Source: Kwoniella bestiolae CBS 10118 (lineage: Eukaryota; Basidiomycota; Tremellomycetes; Tremellales; Cryptococcaceae). Taken from it: DNA of 64,000 nt. The notes below the pieces were generated by a model. That model searched no databases. It worked only from the letters and a program-made list of their open reading frames with translations, and was not told where the DNA came from. Below, piece after piece: positions 37,381-49,794 of the stretch; positions within the stretch are counted from its first letter, which is position 1, and every line of letters starts with the position of its first letter. The DNA lies in assembly GCF_000512585.2 (NCBI RefSeq), contig NC_089242.1, positions 3,038,001 to 3,102,000 of the forward strand, read 5' to 3'. The position numbers and the translations under genes were made by a program.

Positions 37381-37929
37381 AAGAAGGAGTAGTATAGCTG
37401 GAGGAAGGGAATGATTCTCGGTTGTGGGATGAGGACAAGGGAGTGTATAACAGGTTACAGATTGACTGGCTAGTGACTAGTGGTTAGTAGGATATGAAGA
37501 TGAATATATGGAGGATGTGAGGTAAAGGGATGGATGTAACATTTCAAAGGTGAGATACATGAAACCGATGCAAGGTATGCATATACATACATACATACAT
37601 ACACATACACGGTATTCTGGATTTCCCCCGTCTTCTCAATCTGTTGTTTGATGTTCGATGTTTGGTGTTTGATGGTTGATGGCACCATATGCTATGTTAT
37701 ACGCTCGGATCAACGACCAATCGAGCTAAATATGTCAAGCTCAGACCCAAAGGCACGTGGACGTGAGGATATATATGGCCATCACCAATCGGACTGACGA
37801 CAGATGCATTACAATAATATCAAGACATGATGGGCAATTAAAATTCAAAGAGCACTACAAACACTCCCTGTATATCCTTCAACCATCTATACTCTAATTC
37901 TCTAGCTTCTATTGATGCCCCCATCAACT
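37381..37929. other. Intergenic with ATAC repeat
   Basis: Promoter of the CaaX protein gene and 3' flank of the membrane protein gene. It has five ATAC units (37583-37602). No gene is seen. Confidence 0.45.
37583..37602. repeat. ATAC tetranucleotide microsatellite (5 units)
   Basis: Perfect run of five ATAC units in an intergenic spacer. Confidence 0.85.
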
Positions 37930-40900
37930 TTACAGAGCCCTTCCGAAACTCGCCGAATCCCTCGTCCCATTATGAGTATCCATAGGTGAGTTTGGAGCAG
38001 TAAACAAATGCTGCTCATGACTTTTCGCTGAAGCTGAACCAGCCGTACTGGGCGAGACCAGTAAAGGTGATTGAGGTAAAGGTATCTCCGCGGGATTATG
38101 TATATGATTGACCGACAAACCGTTGTTGACCTTCTCGCTCACAATATTATAATCCGAATTACTCATCAACCTCTTCCTCTTCGCTTCCTCCCTCAAAGAC
38201 GATAACGAAGGTAACCTATTCAACGTGGTTGTAGATGGATACCGACCAGGAGAAGGAATGTCAACCATTGTCTCATACCCTCCCTCCTCGTCATTGGTGG
38301 CCGTTCCAGAGCCAGACGATTCACTTCGTTTATGCGATTGGTTCTGATCTTCGGGTTTGAGCCGTATAGTCTGGTATATCGCTAGATTCGAGCGCTTCAA
38401 TGCTGGATTCGACAGGATGGGCTGTTTGATTATGCGGATGGCAATTTGGTAGGTCACCCATGATCCCCAGCTGTCAGTGATCAGATGACATCAGCTCAGA
38501 CTTGTTAAATCAAATGACCATACACTTTCTCTCAAACAGGACCTTCAGCTTGAGCAACTTGATATAGTATTCGGTGTATACCACCCCGACCACTCACATC
38601 TGCGTCAACATCAGCCCAATGGCAAGGATAAACACCATAGCCGTCCAGGCCTTATCCATAGATCTATAAGCATAATTCTGGTGAATACCCCAATACACCA
38701 CCAGGGCAATCGCACTTGCCGTCTGCAATGCAAAGGAAATGTTTCAGCTGAGGTTCTGAAAGGCGCAAATCTGAAGGTAATCGCTCAACTCACCTTGAAG
38801 ATGAATGTCTGTACAGCAGCTATCTTGAGGATCTTGGATACTGTCCGAGGGTTCCAATCCAGGCGATCTGACGATCTACGTCAGTACAGTATATCCCGTC
38901 GTCTGTTCCCCGGAACAAAGGGGGGACCATGTCCAGAATTCAAACTTACATCCCAGTAGACCGAGGAAGGTAGGCTGTTCAGTCGTAGCTTGGAATAACC
39001 TGTATCCGTGCAAGAAATCAGACTTGCCCATCGCTCTTGAACAAACGGAGAGAATGTTGACTTACCATATTACAGCGGAATTCAAATACGACATGGACTG
39101 TGTATATTCAAATACTGTGACGGTAAATGAAATAGCAATGATCGTCAGGAAATGATGAGCGATCCTAGATCAGCAAACAGCAAAACAAGGATCAACAAAA
39201 AGAAAAAAGTCAGCGAACGCAATTTAGCGTAGTCCAGCGAGGGAAGTTGCACTCACATAGGTGTCCTCATTTTCAACCTATAAATCAATTCAAATATGTA
39301 CAAAGCCGACACTAGCACCCCACCCGTACGGAGACACTGGACTTCCCATAGGGCATATCGACCGGCGAATGCGGGGGTGGCTACCAGCTCGAGGGCGAGG
39401 GCGATGGTCGTGAAGATTATGTTCATTGTGTCTGCGCTCATTAGACACAAAGTCAGTCTAAATTTTGCGTGAGAGCTTGGTACTTCTGAGGGCTGGGTGG
39501 ATACTTACACATGACTATGTTCTTTTGATGCTCCAAACCCAATGTTGGGAAGATGGATGAACGACGGAAATAGATACTGTCGTGCCCAATGTCAAACGCA
39601 GATTGCAGATCAGTCATCTCGTGAGCGAATTCAATTGCTAAGAAAGTTGAGGACTCACAACCAGAGTATGTTCGAAACAACGTAAAACATCAGGAAATAG
39701 CCTAGAGCCCAGTAATAAATGTCATTATCGTTCTGAGCCGTATGAATGTATTGGAAGAAACGAAGATGATCAGCTGACCCAACTTACCAAGTAAAGCAGT
39801 AGCATACAACGTCGGATCCCACGAATGGCTATCACCGGGACTAAGAGCGATTTCTACGTAGAGTACAGTCCAATACACATCAACTCAACGTCCCTTCCAC
39901 CTTCCACCATCCACATAAGCAAGACACAGATAAACTCACCCAGTAACGGATCAAGCTCCTCTCCGCTGACCGCATCAATATCCTGTACCTCATCTTGGTT
40001 CTCCGGAGTAACGTATTTGGGTGCCAGCCATCCTTGAGGGAAATGCGAGTCCATCACGACCTGTTGGTAGTCACTACAGTGTATTCAACCACACTCTGAT
40101 ATCAGCTCTCTTGACTCAGATCAGAGATGGTTGATACTGGATGAATGACTGACCGAGCTATACACATATCCCCACCTGTCGGACCAATATGCGCACAATG
40201 CACTGACGGGCGAAGAGGTAACATTGGGACATGTAGATGACGACAGACCAAATTATCCTCTATTCAGAAGCTCAAACATCAGTGTTTCGCTACAATACCT
40301 CTGGGACAGGATCAGCTTCCGACGTACCTCCCATCCTACTCCAGCATACCCTGCATCAGCCCAACAGTCATATCGCTAGAAGCAGGAAGGGAGAAAACCC
40401 ACCGATACCATTCCCCTATTTCCCTCCCATTTAAGAACCCCATACATTCCTCTTCGTTCCTATACTGCTCGTTGGCACCTGTACAATACTGCATTGCTGT
40501 CTTACAAATTTTGGTAGATAGGTATTGACGTAGGATGGCAGATTGTTCGGTCTCGTTGCTGAGATTTAGGCTTGCAGCCATGTAGGGTATGAGTTTGCTA
40601 TGTCCGTAAGTCCCCATTCAGCTTCATCAGTGACTGGCTATTGGATTTGAACGAACAGGATGAGGATACTCACGGGATGAGGAGGTCGGTCGCCTAGAGC
40701 ACATCAATGATGATCATGTTAGCCACGAAATGGTACGGAGATTGGAGTAATCTTGAACACCGAACCTACCCAAGCCCATCGCCTGAACGAGACGTCGTAC
40801 TGCTGGATCTCGCTCTTCTCGTTGACCTGCATGAACGCGTCGATCTATCGAGTAGATCAACACCTTATCATAATCTCAATTATTGTATGCTCCTCAAACG

Positions 40901-42062
40901 CTGTCACACTCACTTGTACTGGGACAGTCTCGTTCAATATCGGATAATGAACTGTGTTGTCCCATTGACCGTATCAGCATCAACTACGTGAGAGCAGCGT
41001 TGCCCGTTGGTTCAGTCGTCGCGGGTGACTTACATTGGAATTTGATAGATGTTGAGATGTAATTATGCTGAACCAACAAAGCTGTCACCTGGAGTTGAAG
41101 TCCAAAACAAAACAAAACACGTTTAGCTTGGTCGACAATCCACTCAATTGGAATAAAAACTCAGAACAGCAGACACAAGCTATGTGAGACGTAAGGGGGA
41201 TCACAGAATCTCAAAAGAAGGAAACCAGAGTCCAAACTTACGTTGTACGAAACGGGCGATCCAAAGGGCGATGGATCATCCGGATCTTCAGCTGTATTTA
41301 CGAACAGACCGAATAGCTATCGTTATCACCGGCAAGACCCATCTGTCAGACTTGATGAGATCTCTGATTAGTGTCCTTGAAGGGACGTACGTATTCCCTA
41401 TATTCCAGTCACACCAATCATTGTCAGCAGGTTGCGGAAATGGCAATGGCGATCCAAGAAGGCTGAATGGACTCACGTTGATAGTTCTCGACCATCAAAA
41501 CTAACCCAATACAACGAACAGCCTATATTAGCCTAGCCCTTCTCTCCTATACCTTCAGATGGGGGTTTGGGTCGAAGAAGGGTGGTATGGTGTTATTGGA
41601 ATCGACTCACTTCGTCGACACTACACAGCAAGCAAGGCATCAGCCACTCATGACCACGGTCCTTCAATATGAAACCAGAACCAAGATTCCCAAATCCCCA
41701 ACATATATGTAACTCAAGGTAGCATTTTGATCCAAGACGAGACTCACAATCAGCCGTGCCAGTTACATCCTCCGCAAATAGCGTACTACCATTCAACCAC
41801 CCATCAGCTCCCAGCCTCAACCCTTCTGACCATGAGAGATACTGAACAGTATCGCCGGACTGGTACGAGGTACTAACCTATTGATACTCCTAGCCACCTC
41901 GACATTCTCAGGCGCCAAATAACTATCCGCGAATCCTTTAACCACTTGTAATACCTGATATTCCGATAAAGCACCGACCGGTCGGATCAATCCTATCTCC
42001 GATGATAGTGTTACGCCCAGTATTAAGTTGAGTATTGTCTGAGATAACGGTCTCAACTTCAT
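37930..42062 (-). CDS. Membrane protein: Cys-rich ectodomain plus TLC-like domain
   Basis: Uncharacterised fungal membrane protein, about 730 aa. A signal peptide (MKLRPLSQTILNLILGVTLS) starts at 42062. The 5' part is cut into very small exons that keep phase: 41878-42062, 41748-41785, 41611-41620 (10 nt), 41477-41500 (24 nt), 41391-41397 (7 nt), 41242-41316 (LFGLFVNTAEDPDDP). The lumenal part has a Cys-rich block (KICKTAMQYCTGANEQYRNE, GNMVCRFVHSVMLPLRP, SVHCAHIGPTGGDMCIDRDY), which I recall from many unnamed fungal proteins. Then come about six membrane spans, including NIIFTTIALALELVATPAF and LYIFELIYRLKMRTPMIAHH, whose paired His resembles TLC-domain proteins, and WTAMVFILAIGLMLTQIWGS. 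The cytosolic tail is long and Ser-rich, ending SASFGRAL. The TLC assignment is tentative. Confidence 0.72.
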
Positions 42063-43245
42063 ATTGGGTTCCACAGATTGATCTACCACAAATCAAATGT
42101 TGGAGCGCTCGGGTCATGCACAATCCTAAATTCGATTGAGCTTGATAAACCTCCTAGTGCGGATTGACTTGTACAAAGGATCTGAGATGATGAGATTGGA
42201 TTGGACTTGATGGAGAACTAGTGGTTGATTATAAGCAGTAACGAACCCATCTAAGGGGAAGAAAGAGAATCTATCCAAGCTGAAGGACAGTAAAGGGATG
42301 AGGGGATAGTCCAACATAAAGGCTTATATATCCTTTACCCCTCGTCACCATACGACGCAAGACCGAGGTGTTCTAACAAGGTTGAAAGGATACCCAAAAA
42401 TGCCGAGAAACCTCATGTTAGTTTCATGGTTCATCGCCTTTGACCATCCATCCAGTTGCAGCACCTTTGTTCGTGTTCCGATGATGACGAGTGAGGCAAA
42501 AGAGGGGTACTGTATGGATCATCTCAGGGTCGGGGACCCAGAGAGAGATAAAGACCGTACGATTGCTATGTGAGTGATAACGGCTGTACAGCAATGTCAC
42601 CACTCGAGCTAACGGGTACCTTTACCTTCACACGGAGATGGAGCATGATGATGCGATCGCGATCACTTTTAGTACTCGTGCTATTACGAGAGTACAGTAT
42701 CTCACAAGCCAGAGCGAGTGTTTATCGTGGATACCTCCGAGATCCGAGATATCAGTATTCCGGGGTGAGATCCGCACGGACATGCATTGCAATGAAATAC
42801 ACTAGCATGAGAACATAGGCCGTGCGGTTGTTCTAAATATAAGTTCAACTCGTACATAGCTTACTCGTAAATGCTCCAAAGGATCATTCATTCACTTACG
42901 TTAGTATCGTCATCTGTCATCTTGACGGTAGTCGATGTGATCGAACGAGATAAGCTAAGTTAAGCGGTCCGGGCGGATGAGCTCGTTCTCGTGCCTCGTC
43001 TTTTGGGCGGCTGCAACGAGTACTTGTATGTTACCAGCATGAGCATTGAGGGTACTTTGTTCAACGGAAACATGGGGTTTCGTTTACCATGGTGGTGTGT
43101 ACAGTGCAGCGATGTGTGAGAAGATGGATGATACATCTGAGAGCTTTGATGAAAGTGAGAAAAGATTGACCGCTAAATATACTAGAATTGGAATCAACGT
43201 AAATGAGGACTGTACGAATGTTACGATTCTAAACCCATACATGCA
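42063..43245. other. Intergenic, no gene seen
   Basis: About 1.2 kb upstream of the membrane protein gene. Open stretches at 42126-42317 (minus) and 42570-42818 (plus) have no recognisable features. Confidence 0.45.
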
Positions 43246-44078
43246 TTACAAGAAGAGGGTCAGTACTCCGAAAGCACTCAACAATCCTATCAACACCGGT
43301 CCAGCCCTAATTTCGGAGTTTGGATCAGAGGAGGATGCGAGGTATTCTTCGGATCTGTGTAGGGGAGTGTTGATATCAGCATAAATGCCTCATGTCATTT
43401 CGCTGTTTTTGAATCGTGGGATGGCATGTGTAGGAACTGTGGATCTCGAATAATGGACTGGACACTCACTTGAAATAACTCCCATTCACACCGTTCAGAT
43501 AGGTCTCAGGTAAAGGTATCTTAACTTCCACCCCGGCACGATGACACCAGTTTTCACCGTATTCTACCGCATAAGCTACGTCGGGAGCGGAAGAGCACAC
43601 GAGGGGAAGACACGCGGACATTAGGTTTTTCCATGCCTACAAGTTCAAGATCATCAGAGAGCATCAGCAGGGAGCAGGGATCACACCAACAATGAGTGGA
43701 TCGTCCAGGTTATTGATGTGATCAGTGAGTGGAGGGAGTGAGTCAACGAGGCGACAAGTGAAGTGATCCGTCATAACATACCTCCTGTTGACAATTCTGC
43801 TTGATCCATGGAAATCCGTTTGAGCCCGTACCGGGAATCTCAATCGTATATTCGATCCGTGAATGACATTCCACAAAGCATTCTGTGGTGCAGAGCAGGA
43901 AAGGTCAATCAGTCAGTTAGTCAGGCCAACGACAGACTGTACCTGGGTCAAGAGGGGAGGACTCACCCGAAGCATGCTTGTTAACTTCCAGTCGGAATTG
44001 CGAGGCTGCACTTCCCAGTACTAGGGGTAAGATGTAGAAGGAGCAGAGTAAGGAGACGAATTGAGTGAATCGGTTCAT
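43246..44078 (-). CDS. CFEM-like cell-surface protein, probably GPI-anchored
   Basis: Small secreted protein of 162 aa, unrecognised beyond a CFEM-like cysteine layout. Four exons fit phase exactly: 43967-44078, 43782-43882, 43470-43636, 43246-43354. Signal peptide at residues 1-23 (FVSLLCSFYILPLVLGSAAS). Mature cysteines: ECFVECH, KQNCQQ, SACLPLVCSS and NWCHRAG, six in total, where CFEM domains usually have eight; the C-x-C pair is absent. Reading through the third intron gives a false stop just after SYFK. Splicing it instead adds SEEYLASSSDPNSEIRAGP and the hydrophobic end VLIGLLSAFGVLTLFL, the shape of a GPI-anchor signal. CFEM proteins act at fungal surfaces, often in haem uptake or adhesion; function here is not known. 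Confidence 0.7.
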
Positions 44079-44710
44079 GTTGGTTTAGTGAGTAGAAAGT
44101 TAGAAATCACGGCAATATAGAGAAGCAGATGAAGGTTGGTGTTGATGAGCATTGAGGAGGATGAAAGCACATGCATCATGGTTATACATATATGTGTGCA
44201 TATCTCTGTCAGCGGTATGCAAGCTAAGGTGTACAGTACAATAACGAAGCAAGAAGCAAGAATGTTGATAATGGTGAATTTGCTTATTGTTCTTCTGCGA
44301 GATGGGTTTATTGTTCTCTCAATTTACCCGATTAGGAAAGTACTGGTAGATCATGTATCAACCATGAAACCCATCTCGGCAGTATATCATTAGATGGAGG
44401 GTGAGAATAAATATTGCCACCATAGAACATGAACAGTAGTCGGAGCAGACCGCTTTACTCTATCTTACTCAAAGTGATGACGTAAACGGAAGACCGAAAA
44501 ATTCAATTGCAGGCCGACAGAGGATAAGATGATGATGATCACCTGTCTCCCAGATGGACGTTTGTATCATCGCAAGATATAACTCGAATCGAATTCACCA
44601 AACATCCCTCTACGGTACCTTGTGCACAGCAGACTCTGATCAACCCATCAACCCACCAACACTAGAACAGTATATAGAAGGTGTATAGAAAACATACCAG
44701 CCCGCCCATC
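44079..44710. other. Divergent promoter region
   Basis: Spacer between the CFEM-like gene (minus) and the PQ-loop gene (plus). The open stretch 44136-44393 is regarded as chance. Confidence 0.45.
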
Positions 44711-45913
44711 ATGATGGTCCCTCTATCTCCAGCGGTGATGTCCAACATCGTGCGTGTCCTTCCCCTAGCTTGACATGCATCATACTAAACCGTGGTGTGC
44801 GTGTAGGCCGGATACATGTCCATAGCTACCTGGATAGTAGTGTACTCACCTCAAATATGGGAGAACTACCAACTCCAATCTGGAGAAGGTTTATCCGTAC
44901 CATTCATCGTACTTTGGTTATTGGGCGATATAACCAATTTGTTCGGCGGGGTTATGGCCAAACTGTTGCCTACTATGATCATACTAGCAGTATATGTGAG
45001 TGATTCTCATCTCCCTTCCCTTTTAAAATTCTCATCTATTGTACATGGTATAATGCCCTCTGACAGAAGAACCAAGAACAGTAGCTAACATATGGTTGCA
45101 CCACTAGTATACAATATGCGACCTAATCCTCCTCTTCCAAGTATATTACTACCGTCGCAAACCCTCTCCAGCCGCTCGAACTCACATCGACCCAACAGAC
45201 GAGTCAACACCCTTATTACCCGAACCTAAACAACCCAAACCCCTCTTACCGCCTTCCTTGGAATACCCAATAATGCTTGGATTCGTGTTATTGTCAGGGG
45301 TGGGAGCTTGGTACATCACCGATCAAGATGAGGTGAAGATCCCTGAGAACCCCAAGGTCGAGTTGGAATGGAAGTCGCAGGTTTTGGGGTGGATGTCGGC
45401 GGTACTGTATTTGGGAAGTAGGGTCCCGCAGATCGTCCATAATTAGTGAGTCGTAATTACATCTCACCTTGTAGGACTTCAAAACGCGCACTGCACGATA
45501 GCCTTAGATAGGTTTTCGGCTTTGATCTGGCGGTCATCATTCTTCGTGACTTGTACTTGACTAATTATGATCTTATAGCAAAACACGATGTGCAGGTCTA
45601 TCGCTAGCGATGTTCTTCTTCGCCATTTCAGGAAGTGAGTGCTTTGCCTCGTCTACCTCGCTCTCACACATGTTTATTTGTTTCATGGGCTGACCTTGCC
45701 TTATCCTCCTCAGACATCACATACGTCCTCTCCATCTTCTTCACCTCGATGAACCCCCGATACATCTTAGCAAACCTGCCCTGGCTAGCAGGATCAGGAT
45801 TGACCGTATTCCTGGATCTGTTCGTGCTTGCTCAATTCGCCGTATTCAACTGGCAAGATAAGAGGAAAGAAAGGGTGTTTGCGTCTGATGAAGATGAGGA
45901 TGAGGAGGCGTAG
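44711..45913 (+). CDS. PQ-loop vacuolar amino-acid transporter
   Basis: Seven-span PQ-loop membrane protein of the Ypq/PQLC2 group, which moves cationic amino acids across the vacuole or lysosome membrane. First exon 44711-44749 (13 codons), second from 44807. First PQ motif: VVYSPQIWENYQLQSGEGLS; then VPFIVLWLLGDITNLFGGVM; a cytosolic acidic loop (THIDPTDESTPLLPEPKQP) that contains a dileucine-type sorting signal; the second PQ motif: LYLGSRVPQIVHNYKTR, then GLSLAMFFFAISGNITYVLS and PWLAGSGLTVFLDLFVLAQF. The C-terminus is acidic (DEDEDEEA). Both Pro-Gln pairs are intact. Yeast relatives are about 300 aa, similar to this one. Confidence 0.92.
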
Positions 45914-46332
45914 ATCATCGTCTGCGTCCATCTCCGAACGATTTTGTGGTAGTCATACATCGACCTAGGTGAGAACAAGCACCATCATACCTATCAGTAT
46001 ATACTTAGATATATCTTAGTAAGACAAGTAGAATAGACGGTTTCGCCTTTCTGTTTCCTTTCAGCTATTCATTAGACAGTCTGTTCGCAATGGAAGTTGC
46101 TCTGTGTCGACTGTAGAGAAATGTATGTATGAATGAAGATACTCGGTTAAACCGTCGGCTCAAGCGGCATTCACTCATCTCGGCTATAGCCATGCATCGA
46201 TACTGCGCTCTCAACTTCGCGTCTGGAAACCAACATGATGAACCCGAATTCAATCATCTCCATCTCTGCTCACCACAAGTAGACAGGTAGAATATCATTC
46301 CAGTCGATGTTTTTTATATCCCCACAAGCATC
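45914..46332. other. Spacer between PQ-loop gene and ALG12
   Basis: Tandem genes on the plus strand. The spacer is AT-rich near 46000 and no gene is seen. Confidence 0.45.
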
Positions 46333-48700
46333 ATGAAGAAAGTGTCCCCCTCAGTAGCCAAGAGAAAACTCTTCAATGCCCTACCCAACTTCCTCCCTTT
46401 CATCGTCACCTTTGGTCATGTCCTCTTGTCTCCGTACACGAAAGTAGAAGAATCCTTTACGTTGCATGCTGTACATGATGTGCTGGCTTATGGGTGGGAC
46501 AGGACAAGCCTTCAGTATGTGAGTGATGCCACATCATGATACACTTCGTGTGAAAGATTGTGCTCCTGCGAGCAATTCCGCGCATTCCCTTATTCCTGAT
46601 GACGGATTAGTAGCTTATAATGTCACTGGGTGGGTTTAGTGGGATCACATAACCTTCCCAGGAGCTGTCCCTCGGTCATTCCTACCTCCTATCATACTGG
46701 GCATATTGAGCTATCCAGTATCTTGTGTGGGTGTAGCTGTTGGGCTGGTGAGGACGAAAATTGACGTTCAGATAGCTGGTGAGTTCAGTCTTCCTGAATA
46801 CGGCAACGATGTTCAACCTTCCTCTCATGCATCGTCCACAACATATCTTCCGAATCAAGAAGGACCGATCCTCCATCTACAGAGCAAGGCTGATCTGACC
46901 TTTTGTCTTATTCAGTCAGGTTGATACTCGCTGCGATGTTCTCGCACTCGTTCAATCACCTATCGAAGACACTTCGAGCGAGATTTGGCCCCACCGTGAG
47001 AATATGGTTCACTATCTTGTCTTTGACAAGCTTCCATATACCTTACTACGCTGGTAGGACGCTACCGAACTTCATGGCTCTACCTGGTGGTGAGTGAAAC
47101 TGTCCTCCCCCTTCGTTCCAAAGACAAGAATCGGCTGATCGTACCTCAACGCAGTACTTCTCAGCATATCGTTCATCCTCAGATCCGGATCCAAGTCGGC
47201 TCCACCATCAATCACGACCAAACGGCTCAGAACTGCTGTTATACTTCTTACAGCACTCGCTACGGTAGTACGACTGGAACTAGCGTTATTCCTTATCCCC
47301 ACGGCAATAAGTCTGGTAATTGAGCGTAAAGCTACGTTGACCCAAGTGGTGGGCTGGGGTATGTTAGGTGGATTCGGTTCTTTAGGTGAGTCCACCCTCT
47401 CTTACATTTAATCCCTAGGTCCAAATACGCTGCTTACTACGTTTCAAATGTGCTGAGAACATGAATGTCGATGTAGCTTTATCTTCACCGATCGATTATA
47501 CCCTATGGATCCCCACCATCCCTCACCCCTCATTACCAACCTTCACCTCCCCCTGGCAAGTCCTCTGGCCCGAACTATCTGCCCTGCACTACAACCTACT
47601 CCAAGGGCAATCTGCAAATTGGGGAGTGATGCCATGGCATTACTACCTCACAAATTCCTTACCCAAAATCCTCATGATCAGTTTACCCCTAGGCGGAGCG
47701 GCAGGAGTAATATGGGTTTTGAGGATGGTAGGGATCAAAGTGGGTGGGAAGGAAGGTGCGAAGATCTCCGAGGGCGTAGGTGAGATCCTCAAGGTTTTTG
47801 GAGGTGGGGTCGTGTGTTTGATAGGAGCTATGAGCCTGGTGGGACACAAGGTATGTCCAATCCCTGCTGTCCCTTTGTTCGTTGTTTGGAAAGCAATGTA
47901 GAGCTGATCACGGGACCGATTTATAGGAATGGCGATTCATCATCTACTCCGTACCCATCTTACAGCTTATATCTTCCTTCGGTGCAGCGGGATTATGGAA
48001 CTTCCATTATTCCCGTCTTAGACCGCTTGTGAGACTGGGTCTGGTGGGGCTGGTGGTCTTGAATATGGTTGCGACGGGCGGATTGGCTTTTGTTAGTACG
48101 AATAATTATCCTGGTGGGGAGGTGTGGAAGGCTTTGGAGAAGTTGCCTAGGGGTCAGAACGAGACGAGTGAGTGCCATCGCCATAGTGATTTCCATGAAT
48201 CAAATCTCATGTCTGATACAAGACAAGACACACCTACATCATATGTCATATGTACCCCCAACTTGTCTCATTTCCCACCACAAACCCGTGTGACAAGCGC
48301 TGACATACACAAACGTCCAGTCAAAATCCACTTCCCTTCATACCCTCTGCAAACCGGTTCAACCCTCTTCACCTTCCTGCATCAACATTTCCCCATCAAC
48401 GCCACATCGCACATCGGGTCTTTCGGATATTCACCTTTCCCAGAGCAGAAAGAACCTATATGGGCATACTCGAAATCCGAGGATGAAAGTTACTCTACGC
48501 CTGAGGGGTTGTGGGATAATGGGATTGATTATGTGATTACAGAAGATTGGGATAGATTTGTAGACCTGGATGGTAGATGGGGGATCGTAGATAAGATTCA
48601 AGGGCTGGATGGAGTGGGTAGGAAAGGAAAATATGGATTGGAAGTGAGGTGGGGTAAGAAACTGGTAATGTTAGCTAGAGGTCATAAAGAGCGATCATGA
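46333..48700 (+). CDS. ALG12: ALG12 alpha-1,6-mannosyltransferase
   Basis: GT22 enzyme of the ER lumen that adds the eighth mannose (alpha-1,6) to the lipid-linked N-glycan precursor. It is a multi-span protein. Start MKKVSPSVAKRKLFNALPNF; the first loop TKVEESFTLHAVHDVLAYGW holds the GT22 acidic motif; then WDHITFPGAVPRSFLPPIIL, FNHLSKTLRARFGPTVRIWF and SFHIPYYAGRTLPNFMALP, followed by a membrane region. Later come LQGQSANWGVMPWHYYLTNS and the HKEWRFIIYSVPIL motif. The soluble C-terminal part ends LVMLARGHKERS. About eight exons. The stop is 47 bases from the convergent stop of the first array gene. Confidence 0.93.
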
Positions 48701-48747
48701 ATGCATCTGGTAACTACAAGCGAATATCTGAGGCGTGCTCTTCATGG

Positions 48748-49257
48748 TTATTCTATGTTGCCCAACCAATCTTCGATGCGAGCTTCCGTAGTCTGACTCC
48801 ACTCTATTCCTGCAGGAGGATCCCGAGTCCTGTCAAACTTGGTACTCTCGGAATATTGCCCGCCACTCTTCAGTTCGAAGTATTCATCGTGATTCAATAA
48901 CCTGATAGGTAGAGCAAGAGATCTGGTCCTTGCTCCATTCGTCTCAACGGACAACCTTCTTAATTCCCCAAGGTACCAATACCAGAACTCGTCCGTTGGC
49001 CCAGAATCGCGTGCTTTGGTGGCGATCCCATCCCAATGGTCGACGAGATTTTCATTGAGTTCAGAAGCCAATATACCATATTGACGTTCGTCAGATCTGT
49101 ATGTTTCGTCCACTACTAGGTTGTTGTCCCTCCAAGCTGTAGCTTCGCATGACAGGACTGCTTTTCCTTGCTCGTCAATGTCAATCCCATAATGAAGAGA
49201 GACGAATCTGGTCGGAAGGTCCAAATCTCCAAAGCGAGTCAGGTTTACGGCTGACAT
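48748..49257 (-). CDS. Array family copy A (unknown function)
   Basis: Intact single-exon frame of 169 aa; first copy of an unrecognised tandem family. N-terminal motif GDLDLPTRFVSLHYGIDIDE, then the aromatic element CEATAWRDN, a helical middle (SELNENLVDHWDGIATKARD, WYWYLGELRRLS), and the C-terminal motif LPIRLLNHDEYFELKSGGQY. A tail of about 35 residues (DPPAGIEWSQTTEARIEDWL) is not seen in other copies. No signal peptide, membrane span or known domain; predicted cytosolic or nuclear. Start at 49257 because the motif spacing from Met matches copy B. Confidence 0.65.
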   Translation of the reverse strand: MSAVNLTRFGDLDLPTRFVSLHYGIDIDEQGKAVLSCEATAWRDNNLVVDETYRSDERQYGILASELNENLVDHWDGIATKARDSGPTDEFWYWYLGELRRLSVETNGARTRSLALPIRLLNHDEYFELKSGGQYSESTKFDRTRDPPAGIEWSQTTEARIEDWLGNIE

Positions 49258-49794
49258 GTTGTACTGAGAGTCATAAAAACTTTATCAGGTGTGATTGAAG
49301 TGGGGTTGCGAAATTCGCATGAACGATAATTGAGCAGCAATAGTGTTAACGTCGTGCATTCATATGGTGAAGGAGTATCTTCTATACCACAGTCTCCCTA
49401 TTGGGTTCGAGTCGACATGTACAAAAACGCCGCCTTTTCCAGTCGAACAACAAAGGAACGACGTTGAGAGAAACGAAACGTCGAGAGACGAGACACCTTG
49501 CATTGTGCAGTAGGGCCCTGCGCGAGTATCTCCTTTCGTCTGACTTTGAAAAGCTATGCAGTATAACCATCGGTTGAAAACGATTCATGTGGATTTGTCC
49601 TGACTGTCCGGACTCCTCGTCTTTTGCTTATCTGTACTGATGCTGCAAAATTGGGCCTAGACATGATCCGAGACAGTGTGGGCTTTCGATGCATATCGAA
49701 ATTGGATGCGCACTCGAACACGAAGCTATTTGCTCGCAACCAAGACAGGTAAAGGATCTCTTTGCAAGACAGAGCAAGCAAGTATTACCATAAG
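49258..49794. other. Spacer between array copies A and B
   Basis: No family motif found. Short minus-strand open stretches here are Arg/Ser-rich and not similar to the neighbours. Confidence 0.4.

Noticed and set aside
43046..43384. Plus-strand open stretch of 112 codons
   Set aside because: It lies antisense to exon 4 and the last intron of the minus-strand CFEM-like gene, whose exons fit phase and end in a typical hydrophobic tail.
49382..49781. Minus-strand frames between array copies A and B as further family members
   Set aside because: Neither the N-terminal nor the C-terminal family motif is present; composition is Arg/Ser/Cys-rich.
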